Shown one piece after another: positions 46,459 to 55,341 of a stretch of DNA of 64,000 nt. The stretch spans positions 1 to 64,000 of the forward strand of contig PAVS01000002.1 in assembly GCA_002713145.1 (NCBI GenBank), given 5' to 3'. Position 1 is the first letter of the stretch. Each line of letters begins with the position of its first letter. Origin of the DNA: Halobacteriovoraceae bacterium. Its GTDB lineage: Bacteria > Bdellovibrionota > Bacteriovoracia > Bacteriovoracales > Bacteriovoracaceae. The position numbers and the translations under genes are program-made. A model generated the notes under the pieces. It was given only the letters and a program-made list of their open reading frames with translations, searched no databases and was not told the DNA's origin.

Positions 46459-48624
46459 TTATTTAAGCGACTTTTCAATTTTAATCAGTCTTCTTGAAAG
46501 CGCTCTTATCTCATCTTTGAGTGCTTTATTTTCTTTTTCAAGTTCATCAATACGCTTGTCTTGTTCTTTATCTTTCTTAGCTATCCCTTCTTTCATCATC
46601 TTGTACATTTCAGTATTCTTCTCAATAGCCTTTTGTTGTTCTTTAAACCCTTCAATTAAGATTGGTATAAATCCAAGGTACTCAACGGTGAGTTTACCAG
46701 TATGCTTACTTTGCTGAACAAGCTCTGGTAAAACTTCTTGAACTTCCTGAGCAATAACACCAAACTGACGGTCATCTTTAAATCCATAATCAGGATATTC
46801 ATCAACACGCATAAAATAAGTTCGACCTTTTAATTGCTTCAATGTCTCTGTAGGGTTCTTTACAGTTTCAATTTTCTTCTTAAATTCACGATCCGAAGAG
46901 TTCGTAAAATTTACAATTTCACCGGTGAACATGAATCCATCCCAAGCAAAAAAGTTATTTGCGTTTAGATAATTACTAACGGTAAGGTTACTTGTCGTGA
47001 TCGTAGAGCCTGTTGAAGAAATTCCAACACCATTAAGTCGGATTCCACTTGGGAAGTTAGGGTTTCCATCAAAATCACCGCTCATAATACCAGCTACTGT
47101 TAAGTTACCACTTATATCAACACTATCGTCTAGTTCTAAATTACTATCAGGATCAGAGATGGGGCCATTAATTGAAGCACTTCCACTTGTTAGAGTCAGC
47201 TGAGAATCCGCTATAACAGTTACACCTCTTACGTTTCCATTAACAGATCTTATGTTTCCATTATTTGTGAAGATATTTCCATCTGCGGTTACTGATCCAT
47301 TATTTGCAAAAATGCTTCCATTGGTCGTTGTTATGTTATTGGTTGATACAATATTTCCGACATTTGTAATTCCGTCTGTATCAAGGGTACCATCTATATT
47401 TGTATTACCGTTTACGTTTAATTGAAAAGGAGCAGGGGAAGTTGTATTAATACCAACTTGTCCACCATTAGCTACAAAGAGATGAGAGGTACCGATTGGA
47501 TCATTTGTACCGGAAAATGATAAACCACCACTTACTTCAGCAATAGTTCCCCAGTTTGCATCACCATCAGAGTCAATCATTAATTTACCACTTGAACCCT
47601 GTATTCTTATATCACCGTTACTAACTTGTAATTTACTTAAAGGATTAGTTGTACCAATACCTACATTGCCAGCTGGATTAAGTAATAAATCTCCTGCTGA
47701 AGTATTTACATTAAAATCTGTTCCATCAAAAAAGATTGCACCGTCATTTCCGGTACCATATGTGGCAGAATACCCATCAGGGATTGAAATTGCTTGATTT
47801 GTAGATGGATGCTGAACACTTACAGCACCGGATTCTACATATAGACCAGCAGTAGTGACATTAGGTGATGGGTCATTAACAGATATTATAACAGGATTTC
47901 TATCGGGGTCGCCGGGAGAATACATAATCCCGCCAGATGGACCGTCATTTGTTTGGAATAATCCTTGAGCGACTGAGTCTGCCATAGCACAGCTATCAAT
48001 ATTTCCAGAAGCTGTATCCAGCTCACAATTCATTTTCAACCAAAATTTTCGATTATCAGCACCAAAGGAGCTGTCACCTTTAGCAGCTTTTTCGGCTTCT
48101 ACCATTATATAGCAGTTACCATTAGCATCTTGATTGTAGTACCTGAAAGTTCTTACCTTCCAATTAGAAGTTCCCGGAACAAAGTGACCGATCTCAACTT
48201 GCTCCCATGCTGAACCTGATGAAGTTGTCATGTATCTAAAATTAGGATCATCACCATTCACTTGAGGAGTTAATTGCAGAGGTGTAGTAGTTCCAATCCC
48301 CCACTCAGTGTAATCTCCTGAAAGTCCATAAGGAGGTGTTTCCCCACCAGTTACTGTAGGCGAACCTCCATCAGTAGAACTACGCCAGTCATATGCTGTT
48401 GCAAATGTAGACGCTCCACATTTGTCCCCATTTAACAAGTGACCATAAACAGAGTTTGTAAAGGATTGCGCTTGCATCTTATCATCCATAGTCCGCATAC
48501 CCTTTGATGCAGTCTCGTTCGTTTTCATAACTGCAAGGGACATAACGAGCGCAACCGCAGAAGCTGCTACGACTTCTATGAGGGAAAAACCTGATTGGTT
48601 GTTTAAAATCTTTTTTGCGCTCAC
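46459..48624 (-). CDS. Type IV prepilin-like protein with S74 chaperone domain
   Basis: A 721-residue chimera. The start has a prepilin site, QSGFSLIEV (cut after G12, Glu at +5), and a hydrophobic helix to about residue 30. The middle (about 250-570) is a Gly/Asn/Thr-rich repeat stretch (VGIGTTNPLSKLQV, VGINTTSPAPFQL, then NG-rich beta repeats) as in phage fibres. Residues 577-680 are an endosialidase-type intramolecular chaperone (SDREFKKKI, FGVIAQEVQEVLPELV, YLGFIPILIEGFKE), followed by a coiled coil. It starts at GTG with GGAG upstream. Confidence 0.88.
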   Translation of the reverse strand: MSAKKILNNQSGFSLIEVVAASAVALVMSLAVMKTNETASKGMRTMDDKMQAQSFTNSVYGHLLNGDKCGASTFATAYDWRSSTDGGSPTVTGGETPPYGLSGDYTEWGIGTTTPLQLTPQVNGDDPNFRYMTTSSGSAWEQVEIGHFVPGTSNWKVRTFRYYNQDANGNCYIMVEAEKAAKGDSSFGADNRKFWLKMNCELDTASGNIDSCAMADSVAQGLFQTNDGPSGGIMYSPGDPDRNPVIISVNDPSPNVTTAGLYVESGAVSVQHPSTNQAISIPDGYSATYGTGNDGAIFFDGTDFNVNTSAGDLLLNPAGNVGIGTTNPLSKLQVSNGDIRIQGSSGKLMIDSDGDANWGTIAEVSGGLSFSGTNDPIGTSHLFVANGGQVGINTTSPAPFQLNVNGNTNIDGTLDTDGITNVGNIVSTNNITTTNGSIFANNGSVTADGNIFTNNGNIRSVNGNVRGVTVIADSQLTLTSGSASINGPISDPDSNLELDDSVDISGNLTVAGIMSGDFDGNPNFPSGIRLNGVGISSTGSTITTSNLTVSNYLNANNFFAWDGFMFTGEIVNFTNSSDREFKKKIETVKNPTETLKQLKGRTYFMRVDEYPDYGFKDDRQFGVIAQEVQEVLPELVQQSKHTGKLTVEYLGFIPILIEGFKEQQKAIEKNTEMYKMMKEGIAKKDKEQDKRIDELEKENKALKDEIRALSRRLIKIEKSLK

Positions 48625-48656
48625 GTGCTACTCCAAACTTTAAATATTTATACGTC

Positions 48657-48665
48657 ATTATAACA
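48657..48665 (-). promoter_or_regulatory. Extended -10 promoter of the pilin-S74 gene
   Basis: On the minus strand TGTTATAAT, the same extended -10 as the small RNA promoter, lies about 33 bases before the GTG at 48624. No clear -35 is present. The 48625-48818 gap otherwise holds nothing I recognise. Confidence 0.45.
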
Positions 48666-48818
48666 TCTTTAAAATTTGAGAAATAAAGAAGTTGAATGTG
48701 GGCATTTTTGCCTGCTAAGTAGCTGAAAAACAAAGAAGTAATTAAGTTTACTATAGTTTAGAGGAAAACGAGCTGCCCATAAACAAAGGCATAACCTATT
48801 AAGTACTTGAAATACTTA

Positions 48819-49256
48819 TTAAATAATACCGAAGCATTTCTGAGTTTTTCCATTGGTCACAAGGTATCCCGTAGTTAAAAACTCAAGATAAGGCTCTGAA
48901 TCTTGGTAGCTGCGCATATAAATTTTTGAAAAAAGGAGATCGCTGATTTTAATATTTCTTTTTTTAACTAAATCCAGTTTAAGGTCGTTCCTATCAAAAA
49001 AGTCGACGAGTATTTGAAAGCTCTCCCCTTTATCGAAGACATCACATTCATTAAGCAAATTATCCGCAAGAAATTCTTCCGCCTGAAGATGAATTTTTTG
49101 TATCTCATAGGTTTGACTTATTTTCTCTGAGTGTTCTTGTACATTTTTAATAATAAGAATATGTATGAGTACCACGAGCAGAATAAAAATAATATTAACG
49201 AACTTCCAATATTTTTTGTAAACTAGCTTTATGTTAGTAAAAGTTAAACCTTTCAT
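48819..49256 (-). CDS. Hypothetical single-pass membrane protein
   Basis: A 145-residue protein with one membrane segment (FVNIIFILLVVLIHILII, about residues 18-35) and an extracytoplasmic part with two cysteines (NECDVF, QKCFG). It is unlike any family I know. Its start has no Shine-Dalgarno, and its first 26 bases overlap those of the divergent gene at 49231, so one or both starts may be further in. Confidence 0.6.
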   Translation of the reverse strand: MKGLTFTNIKLVYKKYWKFVNIIFILLVVLIHILIIKNVQEHSEKISQTYEIQKIHLQAEEFLADNLLNECDVFDKGESFQILVDFFDRNDLKLDLVKKRNIKISDLLFSKIYMRSYQDSEPYLEFLTTGYLVTNGKTQKCFGII

Positions 49257-50928
49257 TTTGAAATATTATTACCCTCTATGTTTTATAACCCTTATATTAT
49301 TAAATTTTGGGATTCTTGACAATCTTCCCTTCGGAGATGACTACCATGTTATTTTTAGTGAGAGTGAAGTTAAAAATGCCCCTCATCCATTTTTATTCTT
49401 TAGTCCTTGGAGCGATTATTTCAAAAGCTGGGGACTCAGCTATTTTTTGTTATGGTTTATCTACAAAGCTCTAGGACCAGAAAATATTGTCTATTATAGA
49501 ATAATTAATTTGTGTCTTCACTTTGTATGTTTTCTTTTATTGAATCGTATTTTAGAGAAGAATAATATACAAAATTATCAAAGAAGAATAGCTAGTTTTA
49601 TCTATCTATTTAATCCACTCAGCGTTCTCACCACTTCATGGATATTTCAATTTAAAACGTTATTAGCTCAACTACTTATTTTATATTTTATCTATTTATT
49701 GTGGTTTGCAGATATAAAAAGCTTTAAAAATAAAGCCTTAATTTACACTACTTTTTTGCTCTCTCTGCTCTCAAAAGTAACAGGTATTTTGTTACCTTTT
49801 TATGCGCTCCTTTATCTTACTAAAAATAAACTTGGTTTAAAAAGATGTATGATAGTAACCCTACCTTTATTTTTAATGAGTGGCTTTTATGGTCTTATCA
49901 ATATGAAAGGCATAACTCATCTAATAAATGAAGTAAGTTTTATACAAAAAGATCTAGCTGAAAACTCTATTAAGCAAAATATCAAAAGAAGCGAGACGAT
50001 TGACTTCAAAAAAGCATCAGATACTGCTACAAAAAATCAACAACTCAACTTTAATCCCCAAATTGAAATCTTTGATGATATAAAACGAAGTATCCCTAGG
50101 TATTTATCTAACCTAGATTCTCCCACGATCATTCTGCAGAAATATACAGTCGCATTGCAAAACTGGGCACGATTATGGTTATCAAGTCTTGGACTTAATG
50201 ACTTCTATCCCTTTTACGAGAGTAATCTTGATACCTTTAAGGGAGCACAGTTTTATGTATATTCATTAATAGGACTAGGAATGTTAATCTTCTTTTTATT
50301 TAAGATGAGCCATTTAACCCTACTCACTCTCCTCTTATTTCTACCCATCAGTGGAATCTTTTATGTACCCTATATGAAATTTTCCTATACATCCGACCAC
50401 TGGTTTTATGCTCCTATGCTAGGGATAGTAATGTATTTGGCCTTACACATTAAACATAAACGAATAATCACCGGTATACTTTGTACTTGCCTAGTGAGTT
50501 ATTGCTACACCCTTTATAAATACCAAAGTTTTGAGCATGTCCTCGATTTAAATGCAAACCAATACGATAACCGTGTGATTATGGAACATCAGGCATTATA
50601 TTCTATTAAAAGCGGTGAATTTAACGAGGTAAAAGATCAGTATTTGAGTTATTATAATTCTCAACAAAACACTAATCTTCGATACTTACAAACACTTAGA
50701 GAAATAGGGATTAAACAAAACGACAAATTACTATTAAGTCATATCTATCCACAATTTTCTAAAATCATCTTAGAAACAGAAGACTATCAAGCTCTAAAAA
50801 TTTATTTACTACAGATGCATAATCACTTTACCCCTAGAACACTAACACTCACGGATACAATGAATGCTTATTTTTCTAATCGGATAGATGGAGAATTATA
50901 TAATAGGGCCATACAGTATTTAGAATAA
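49231..50928 (+). CDS. Multi-pass membrane protein, GT-C glycosyltransferase-like
   Basis: A 565-residue protein with around ten hydrophobic segments. An early acidic motif FGDDYHVIF after the first segment fits the GT-C pattern (a DD/DE in the first loop), and the text YYRIINLCLHFVCFLLLNRIL resembles PMT/TMTC-type mannosyltransferases. The C-terminal 120 residues are soluble and helical (EHQALYSIKSGEFNEV), possibly TPR-like. The probable role is transfer of a sugar from a lipid donor at the membrane. No ribosome site stands before the chosen ATG. Confidence 0.65.
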   Translation: MLVKVKPFILKYYYPLCFITLILLNFGILDNLPFGDDYHVIFSESEVKNAPHPFLFFSPWSDYFKSWGLSYFLLWFIYKALGPENIVYYRIINLCLHFVCFLLLNRILEKNNIQNYQRRIASFIYLFNPLSVLTTSWIFQFKTLLAQLLILYFIYLLWFADIKSFKNKALIYTTFLLSLLSKVTGILLPFYALLYLTKNKLGLKRCMIVTLPLFLMSGFYGLINMKGITHLINEVSFIQKDLAENSIKQNIKRSETIDFKKASDTATKNQQLNFNPQIEIFDDIKRSIPRYLSNLDSPTIILQKYTVALQNWARLWLSSLGLNDFYPFYESNLDTFKGAQFYVYSLIGLGMLIFFLFKMSHLTLLTLLLFLPISGIFYVPYMKFSYTSDHWFYAPMLGIVMYLALHIKHKRIITGILCTCLVSYCYTLYKYQSFEHVLDLNANQYDNRVIMEHQALYSIKSGEFNEVKDQYLSYYNSQQNTNLRYLQTLREIGIKQNDKLLLSHIYPQFSKIILETEDYQALKIYLLQMHNHFTPRTLTLTDTMNAYFSNRIDGELYNRAIQYLE

Positions 50929-53271
50929 CAGATCCGCTTTGAGACAATCAATTTCAATAATATGAGATAAAAAAGATGAGTCCCCTATTATCGCTAATTT
51001 AAACTCATCAAAGGGTAAATAAGAGAAAAACGCTACTTCAGACTGCTTGCTTACAAATTGTTTTTCATAAAGTCTTTTATTAGTTGAAGTTAGAACAAGA
51101 GGACCACTTATCACTTGGTCAAAATAGATGATAAATTTATAAAGTCCTTTATGAAAGCTCTCGCCCTGGAAATTTAACGACTGAGACTTCAAGTAGAAAT
51201 CTGAAAATTTAATGTCATTTAAATCGGGTATATCTAAGACATCTAGTTCATAAATTTCATTCTCTTTTGCAATCATATTCAAACAAACATCTATTTCCCT
51301 GCGATCGAAAGAATCATAAAAGTAAATCATATGATAAAAAGCGTTATCTTCGTAATATGTATTGACCCCTTCGAGCTTTTGAGAAACTTGATGATGTTTT
51401 TCTACTTGAATTTCCTCTGTCTCGAGTTCAGAATTTTTAACTATTTTTAGAGCGAGCATTCTTAAGGCAAACGGTGATTTTTCTCCTAGCTTCATTTTGA
51501 GCGCAAGGGGAAAGGAATCGTCTGAGTAGTTTCTTAACGTGCTATTGAACTTGATTTTATGATGACTTAAACTCTCAACCAAAAAGTAATCAGTGTTTTC
51601 TTGAGGTAGAATAGAAACCATCTTACTCGCAAAAGGCCAAGTAAGACAGAAGTCTTTTTTTTCATTTTTATTATGAGCAAGAATATCGAGTTGATACTTA
51701 AGGGAATAAAAATCTAACTCTTGATCAAGAAGAATATATTCTATCCTATCTATAAATTCATTCTTGTTGAATATATGGATTCCATACCAAGTAAAGTTTC
51801 TTTCAGCATTTATTAAGGGGTATAAATATTTTAATAAGGTGTACTTATAGGGCGAAATAAAATTATTCAGAGTATAATAAGGTTTATCTTGAGTTAAAAG
51901 ACTCCCTCGAGTATCAACAAATTGAATACTACTAGCACCATCAAAAAAGACGGCAACTTCCCAGAGCTTAATAGGTTGTGCTGTCTGGAGTAAATAATCT
52001 CTTTCATCAAGAGCAATACATATTTCATGAAACCCGTCATTTTTTTCTATATGATACTCTTCAGCATTTTCCCTACAACGGATATGAAAAAGGACTTTTT
52101 CTCTCTCTGTCTCTATTGCCCTTAATGTTTTGATGGCATCAGAGAAAGTTGAGTTTTCACCTTCAAAGAGGATCATAACCATGAGATCTGTTTGAATAAA
52201 ATTAAAAGTCCGATCAGATGTTTGCAACTCGAAACGATCTAAGGAGTTTAACTCTTCTTTGGCGATGATATTTTTAGCATAGCTGATATTGTGATGATCA
52301 TTTACTCTCCCCTCTAAAAGACGCGCACAATAGTATTTTAAGAAAAGGTTTTTGAGATTATCTTCTCTTTGCTTTTCGATGAGTTTAAAAAGAATATATG
52401 TATCAAGTGCTCCCGTGGAGTAGAAAAGTTTAAAATTTTTCTGAGTGAGATAATAATCATGACCTGCATATTCAAAATCCTGACCAATAAGCTTTAAGTG
52501 TGATTTAAAATAAGGCAGTTCAAGAATTTTATCTAAATCGAGATCATCGAGTTGGGCATGAAAGCGCTCTGCTAGTTTATTTAAGCTCTCATTACACTGC
52601 ACCAGTTGGTTAAACCTTTGGATAATTTCTTCATTGGTAAGTTCACGCCAATAAAGATCTTCTTTAAGATCATTTTTTTGAGGTTTTTTATTCTCAGTCG
52701 TATACATTAAATTGATGTAATCAGTAATCTTATTAAACTGGCGCTTCACCACTAAGCTTCTATATCTATATCCTTTTTTTCTTTTTTTAAGGTTTTCAAA
52801 CAACCATTGGAACTGGAAAAATATCTCGTGAACGAGATCGAGATGATATTTTTCAGGATGATAAATATAATTAAATTCGATTGCTTTCCCAAACAGTAAA
52901 TACCAATTAGAAAAATCAAAAATTTTGACCCCACCAAATCTTGTTAACACAAGTGCTTCTTTGTCATTATGAAAATCATATTCTTTTATCATAGGAAAAA
53001 AGATATTAAAGAATTTAAAAATTTTTTTTAATCTTGCTTTGTTCTTAAAACTTGTCTCGCCTACAATAAAGAAATCGAGATCACTAACAAAGGGAATAAA
53101 ATAATCTTTCCCATAACTACCCTTGAGATAAACTGATTCTACAAATCTGTATTTGCTCAGAACAAAGGTCAGAAAGGTAATTCCCAGCTCATAATATTTA
53201 TAGCTGAGATGAAAAAACGGTTTTGTTTGCCCTAGTCGATAAAGAAAGTAATAGAAACTATCTTTCATCAA
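50920..53271 (-). CDS. Large protein with N-terminal nucleotidyltransferase domain
   Basis: A 783-residue protein. Residues about 47-70 show GSYGKDYFIPFVSDLDFFIVG, matching the Gly-Ser and DxD metal site of the Pol-beta nucleotidyltransferase fold. After a helical part (to about 330) come beta-rich segments (VAVFFDGASSIQFVD, FHKGLYKFIIYFDQ) of unknown fold, likely a separate domain. It shares an overlapping operon with an HprK-like kinase and a GT2; nucleotidyltransferase/HprK pairs occur in polysaccharide and peptide-modification loci. The substrate is unknown. Confidence 0.75.
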   Translation of the reverse strand: MMKDSFYYFLYRLGQTKPFFHLSYKYYELGITFLTFVLSKYRFVESVYLKGSYGKDYFIPFVSDLDFFIVGETSFKNKARLKKIFKFFNIFFPMIKEYDFHNDKEALVLTRFGGVKIFDFSNWYLLFGKAIEFNYIYHPEKYHLDLVHEIFFQFQWLFENLKKRKKGYRYRSLVVKRQFNKITDYINLMYTTENKKPQKNDLKEDLYWRELTNEEIIQRFNQLVQCNESLNKLAERFHAQLDDLDLDKILELPYFKSHLKLIGQDFEYAGHDYYLTQKNFKLFYSTGALDTYILFKLIEKQREDNLKNLFLKYYCARLLEGRVNDHHNISYAKNIIAKEELNSLDRFELQTSDRTFNFIQTDLMVMILFEGENSTFSDAIKTLRAIETEREKVLFHIRCRENAEEYHIEKNDGFHEICIALDERDYLLQTAQPIKLWEVAVFFDGASSIQFVDTRGSLLTQDKPYYTLNNFISPYKYTLLKYLYPLINAERNFTWYGIHIFNKNEFIDRIEYILLDQELDFYSLKYQLDILAHNKNEKKDFCLTWPFASKMVSILPQENTDYFLVESLSHHKIKFNSTLRNYSDDSFPLALKMKLGEKSPFALRMLALKIVKNSELETEEIQVEKHHQVSQKLEGVNTYYEDNAFYHMIYFYDSFDRREIDVCLNMIAKENEIYELDVLDIPDLNDIKFSDFYLKSQSLNFQGESFHKGLYKFIIYFDQVISGPLVLTSTNKRLYEKQFVSKQSEVAFFSYLPFDEFKLAIIGDSSFLSHIIEIDCLKADLLF

Positions 53272-54274
53272 ATAAACTCTTCAAAAGTTCAGTGTTGGCC
53301 TCAAAATCAGAAGAGGCAATAAACAGATAATTTTGAGCATGAGATATTAACTTTAGTGCAGCCCAAGCTCTAGAGATGAAAATCTTGATATTACTTATAT
53401 GCTCTTTTAGGCCAGTTCTAAGAAAATACTCTACAATCGTTGGAAGTCCAATTCCTACGACCATATGCTCAAGAGTATATTTAAACATCTTAAACTTACT
53501 TATTTTTTTTATTTTTGGTTTAAGATGAGTGCTTCGTATACCTGCCACCAAAATATTTTGCTGACCTGCTTTAACTTTGTTTTTAAGTAGCTGACATGAG
53601 ATCAAATATTTTTGAGAATACTTTTTCCTTTGAAAGGAGACTAAGTCATCGTGATCTACATAAGGAAAAAACTTCTTAATATGATCTTTATTTTCAAGAC
53701 CTATTCTCAAAGGAAAGGGGTGAATTTGTCCCTTCGAATCAACCACAGGAGTATCATCGCTTACAAGATCAAGCCCTTGGTCCTGGAGTAAATAACAAAG
53801 CTGGGTCGTCTTACCGCCTTTAGACGGCATCATGAGAATAAGGTTCTTATTATTTCTATGAACTGCACTGGCATGTATTTTATGCCATCCGTTTTGATCC
53901 ATATATCTTCCTGACCTAGAGAGGATAATGAGATAAATAAGTTCATGGGCAAAATTTAAATCAGGGCAATATAAGTCACATGTTTCTGTTTGATAGTTAA
54001 AAACACTTATTGCCTCACCATAATAATCATTGTAACGAATATGTCGCTCATCATAATAAAGTGAGTTCTCTGTTTGCTTAGTCACGACAATATTTCTTGG
54101 AATGACAGTCTCATTTATTTCAGTGAATAATTTCAAAGTAAGTATTTTCTTACAGCCAGTTAAGCTTCTCTCCAAAAAATAATGAAAGTCTTTTTCGATT
54201 TTGATGGCCAACTCAGAAGTTGGACACTCACAGATGACACCAAAACCAAAAATGTTAATTGTGATTCTTTTCAT
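53258..54274 (-). CDS. HprK-like serine kinase-type ATPase
   Basis: A 338-residue protein of the HPr kinase/phosphorylase-like fold. HASAV (134-138) resembles the HprK HGS motif, the P-loop is PSKGGKTT (150-157) and SDDTPVV (172-178) has the two aspartates. The true HPr kinase N-terminal domain is missing, replaced by about 130 residues of unknown fold. These kinase-like proteins in surface-polysaccharide and lasso-peptide loci act on other substrates than HPr. It overlaps the genes on both sides by 14 and 20 bases. Confidence 0.8.
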   Translation of the reverse strand: MKRITINIFGFGVICECPTSELAIKIEKDFHYFLERSLTGCKKILTLKLFTEINETVIPRNIVVTKQTENSLYYDERHIRYNDYYGEAISVFNYQTETCDLYCPDLNFAHELIYLIILSRSGRYMDQNGWHKIHASAVHRNNKNLILMMPSKGGKTTQLCYLLQDQGLDLVSDDTPVVDSKGQIHPFPLRIGLENKDHIKKFFPYVDHDDLVSFQRKKYSQKYLISCQLLKNKVKAGQQNILVAGIRSTHLKPKIKKISKFKMFKYTLEHMVVGIGLPTIVEYFLRTGLKEHISNIKIFISRAWAALKLISHAQNYLFIASSDFEANTELLKSLFDER

Positions 54275-55232
54275 ATTGAGTGCGACCTAAAATGACTCCT
54301 AAAAATAAACCAAGAGAAAAAAAGACATGAATGATAATGATCAATAACCATGTCCAGATACCCATTGATATGTTCTTAATATGTTCTTTTATTTTATAGA
54401 TGACCTTGAGACAGAGCAAGCCATGGATAAAAATGAGGGTGTAGAGCAAGCGCTCTGGGAGAAAGGGACTTAAAAGCAAAAGCATTCCAGTCACAAAGGG
54501 GATGAGAAAGAAAGTTTTTAACTGGCTAGTTTTGGCATAAACACAAACCCCTCTATAAAAGCCTGATAAGAATTGTATTCTAGCAATCTGACCCAATTGA
54601 GTACGTCTACGATGGTAGACAAAAAGCTCAGGTTCATAAACCAATCGATAGTTGAGTGCTTGAAGCTTGTTGAGGAGCTCATTTTCTTCACAGCGTTTTA
54701 GATTCTCATTAAAAAATAACTGACTTTCATCCAATATATTTCTTTTCACCCAAAGGTTACATAAGGTGAGTTGCGTCTCTGATGTGATATCCGGTACTGG
54801 ATCTCGAGTGGTGTGCCGCATATAGGTTGGACCCATCACTAAAGGATGAGCTAGCACGGCACCAATTATTTTTTGATAGTGATCCCCCTCTGGCAGAGGT
54901 TGATCAGGCCCTCCAAAGACAGGGATATCACTTTGCATTAATCTCGTAGCTACTTGAAAATAGGAGCTTGAGCACACCGCATCATCATCTAAGAAGCAAA
55001 GATATTCAGCCGTACTGGTTTGAATCAGTACATTTCGGGAAGCCCCTGGAGATTTAAGTGTTGCCGTCTTGTGCAAAGAGATTGGTAATTCATTGCTGTA
55101 ATGCTTAACCAACTGCTGTGTCTTCTCATCATCTTCCAAGGTCAGGACTCTTATGGTGAGTAGATTTTCAGGACGCAACTCTTCTAGACTTTGGAGTAAT
55201 TTTCTCAACACCAAAGGACGGTGATAACTCAC
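54255..55232 (-). CDS. Family 2 glycosyltransferase
   Basis: A GT-A fold enzyme of 325 residues in this reading. The donor-site motif is FLDDDAV (DxD) near residue 77; NENLKRCEENELLNKL is the acceptor region with the ED-like pair, and VYHRRRT is the RxxRW-like end. Two or three membrane segments close the C-terminus. The GTG at 55232 cuts the first beta strand: codons upstream (AKFDIILVSYHRP) complete it and lead to ATA at 55262, six bases after AAGGAG. The true start is therefore probably that ATA. Confidence 0.85.
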   Translation of the reverse strand: MSYHRPLVLRKLLQSLEELRPENLLTIRVLTLEDDEKTQQLVKHYSNELPISLHKTATLKSPGASRNVLIQTSTAEYLCFLDDDAVCSSSYFQVATRLMQSDIPVFGGPDQPLPEGDHYQKIIGAVLAHPLVMGPTYMRHTTRDPVPDITSETQLTLCNLWVKRNILDESQLFFNENLKRCEENELLNKLQALNYRLVYEPELFVYHRRRTQLGQIARIQFLSGFYRGVCVYAKTSQLKTFFLIPFVTGMLLLLSPFLPERLLYTLIFIHGLLCLKVIYKIKEHIKNISMGIWTWLLIIIIHVFFSLGLFLGVILGRTQYEKNHN

Positions 55233-55341
55233 TAAAATGATGTCAAATTTAGCAATGGATATTTCTATCTCCTTATTTAATCTTCAGTATTTATGTTATA
55301 TAAAAATATACTTTAATAGTAGTTTTAAAAAGGTTTAAGAA

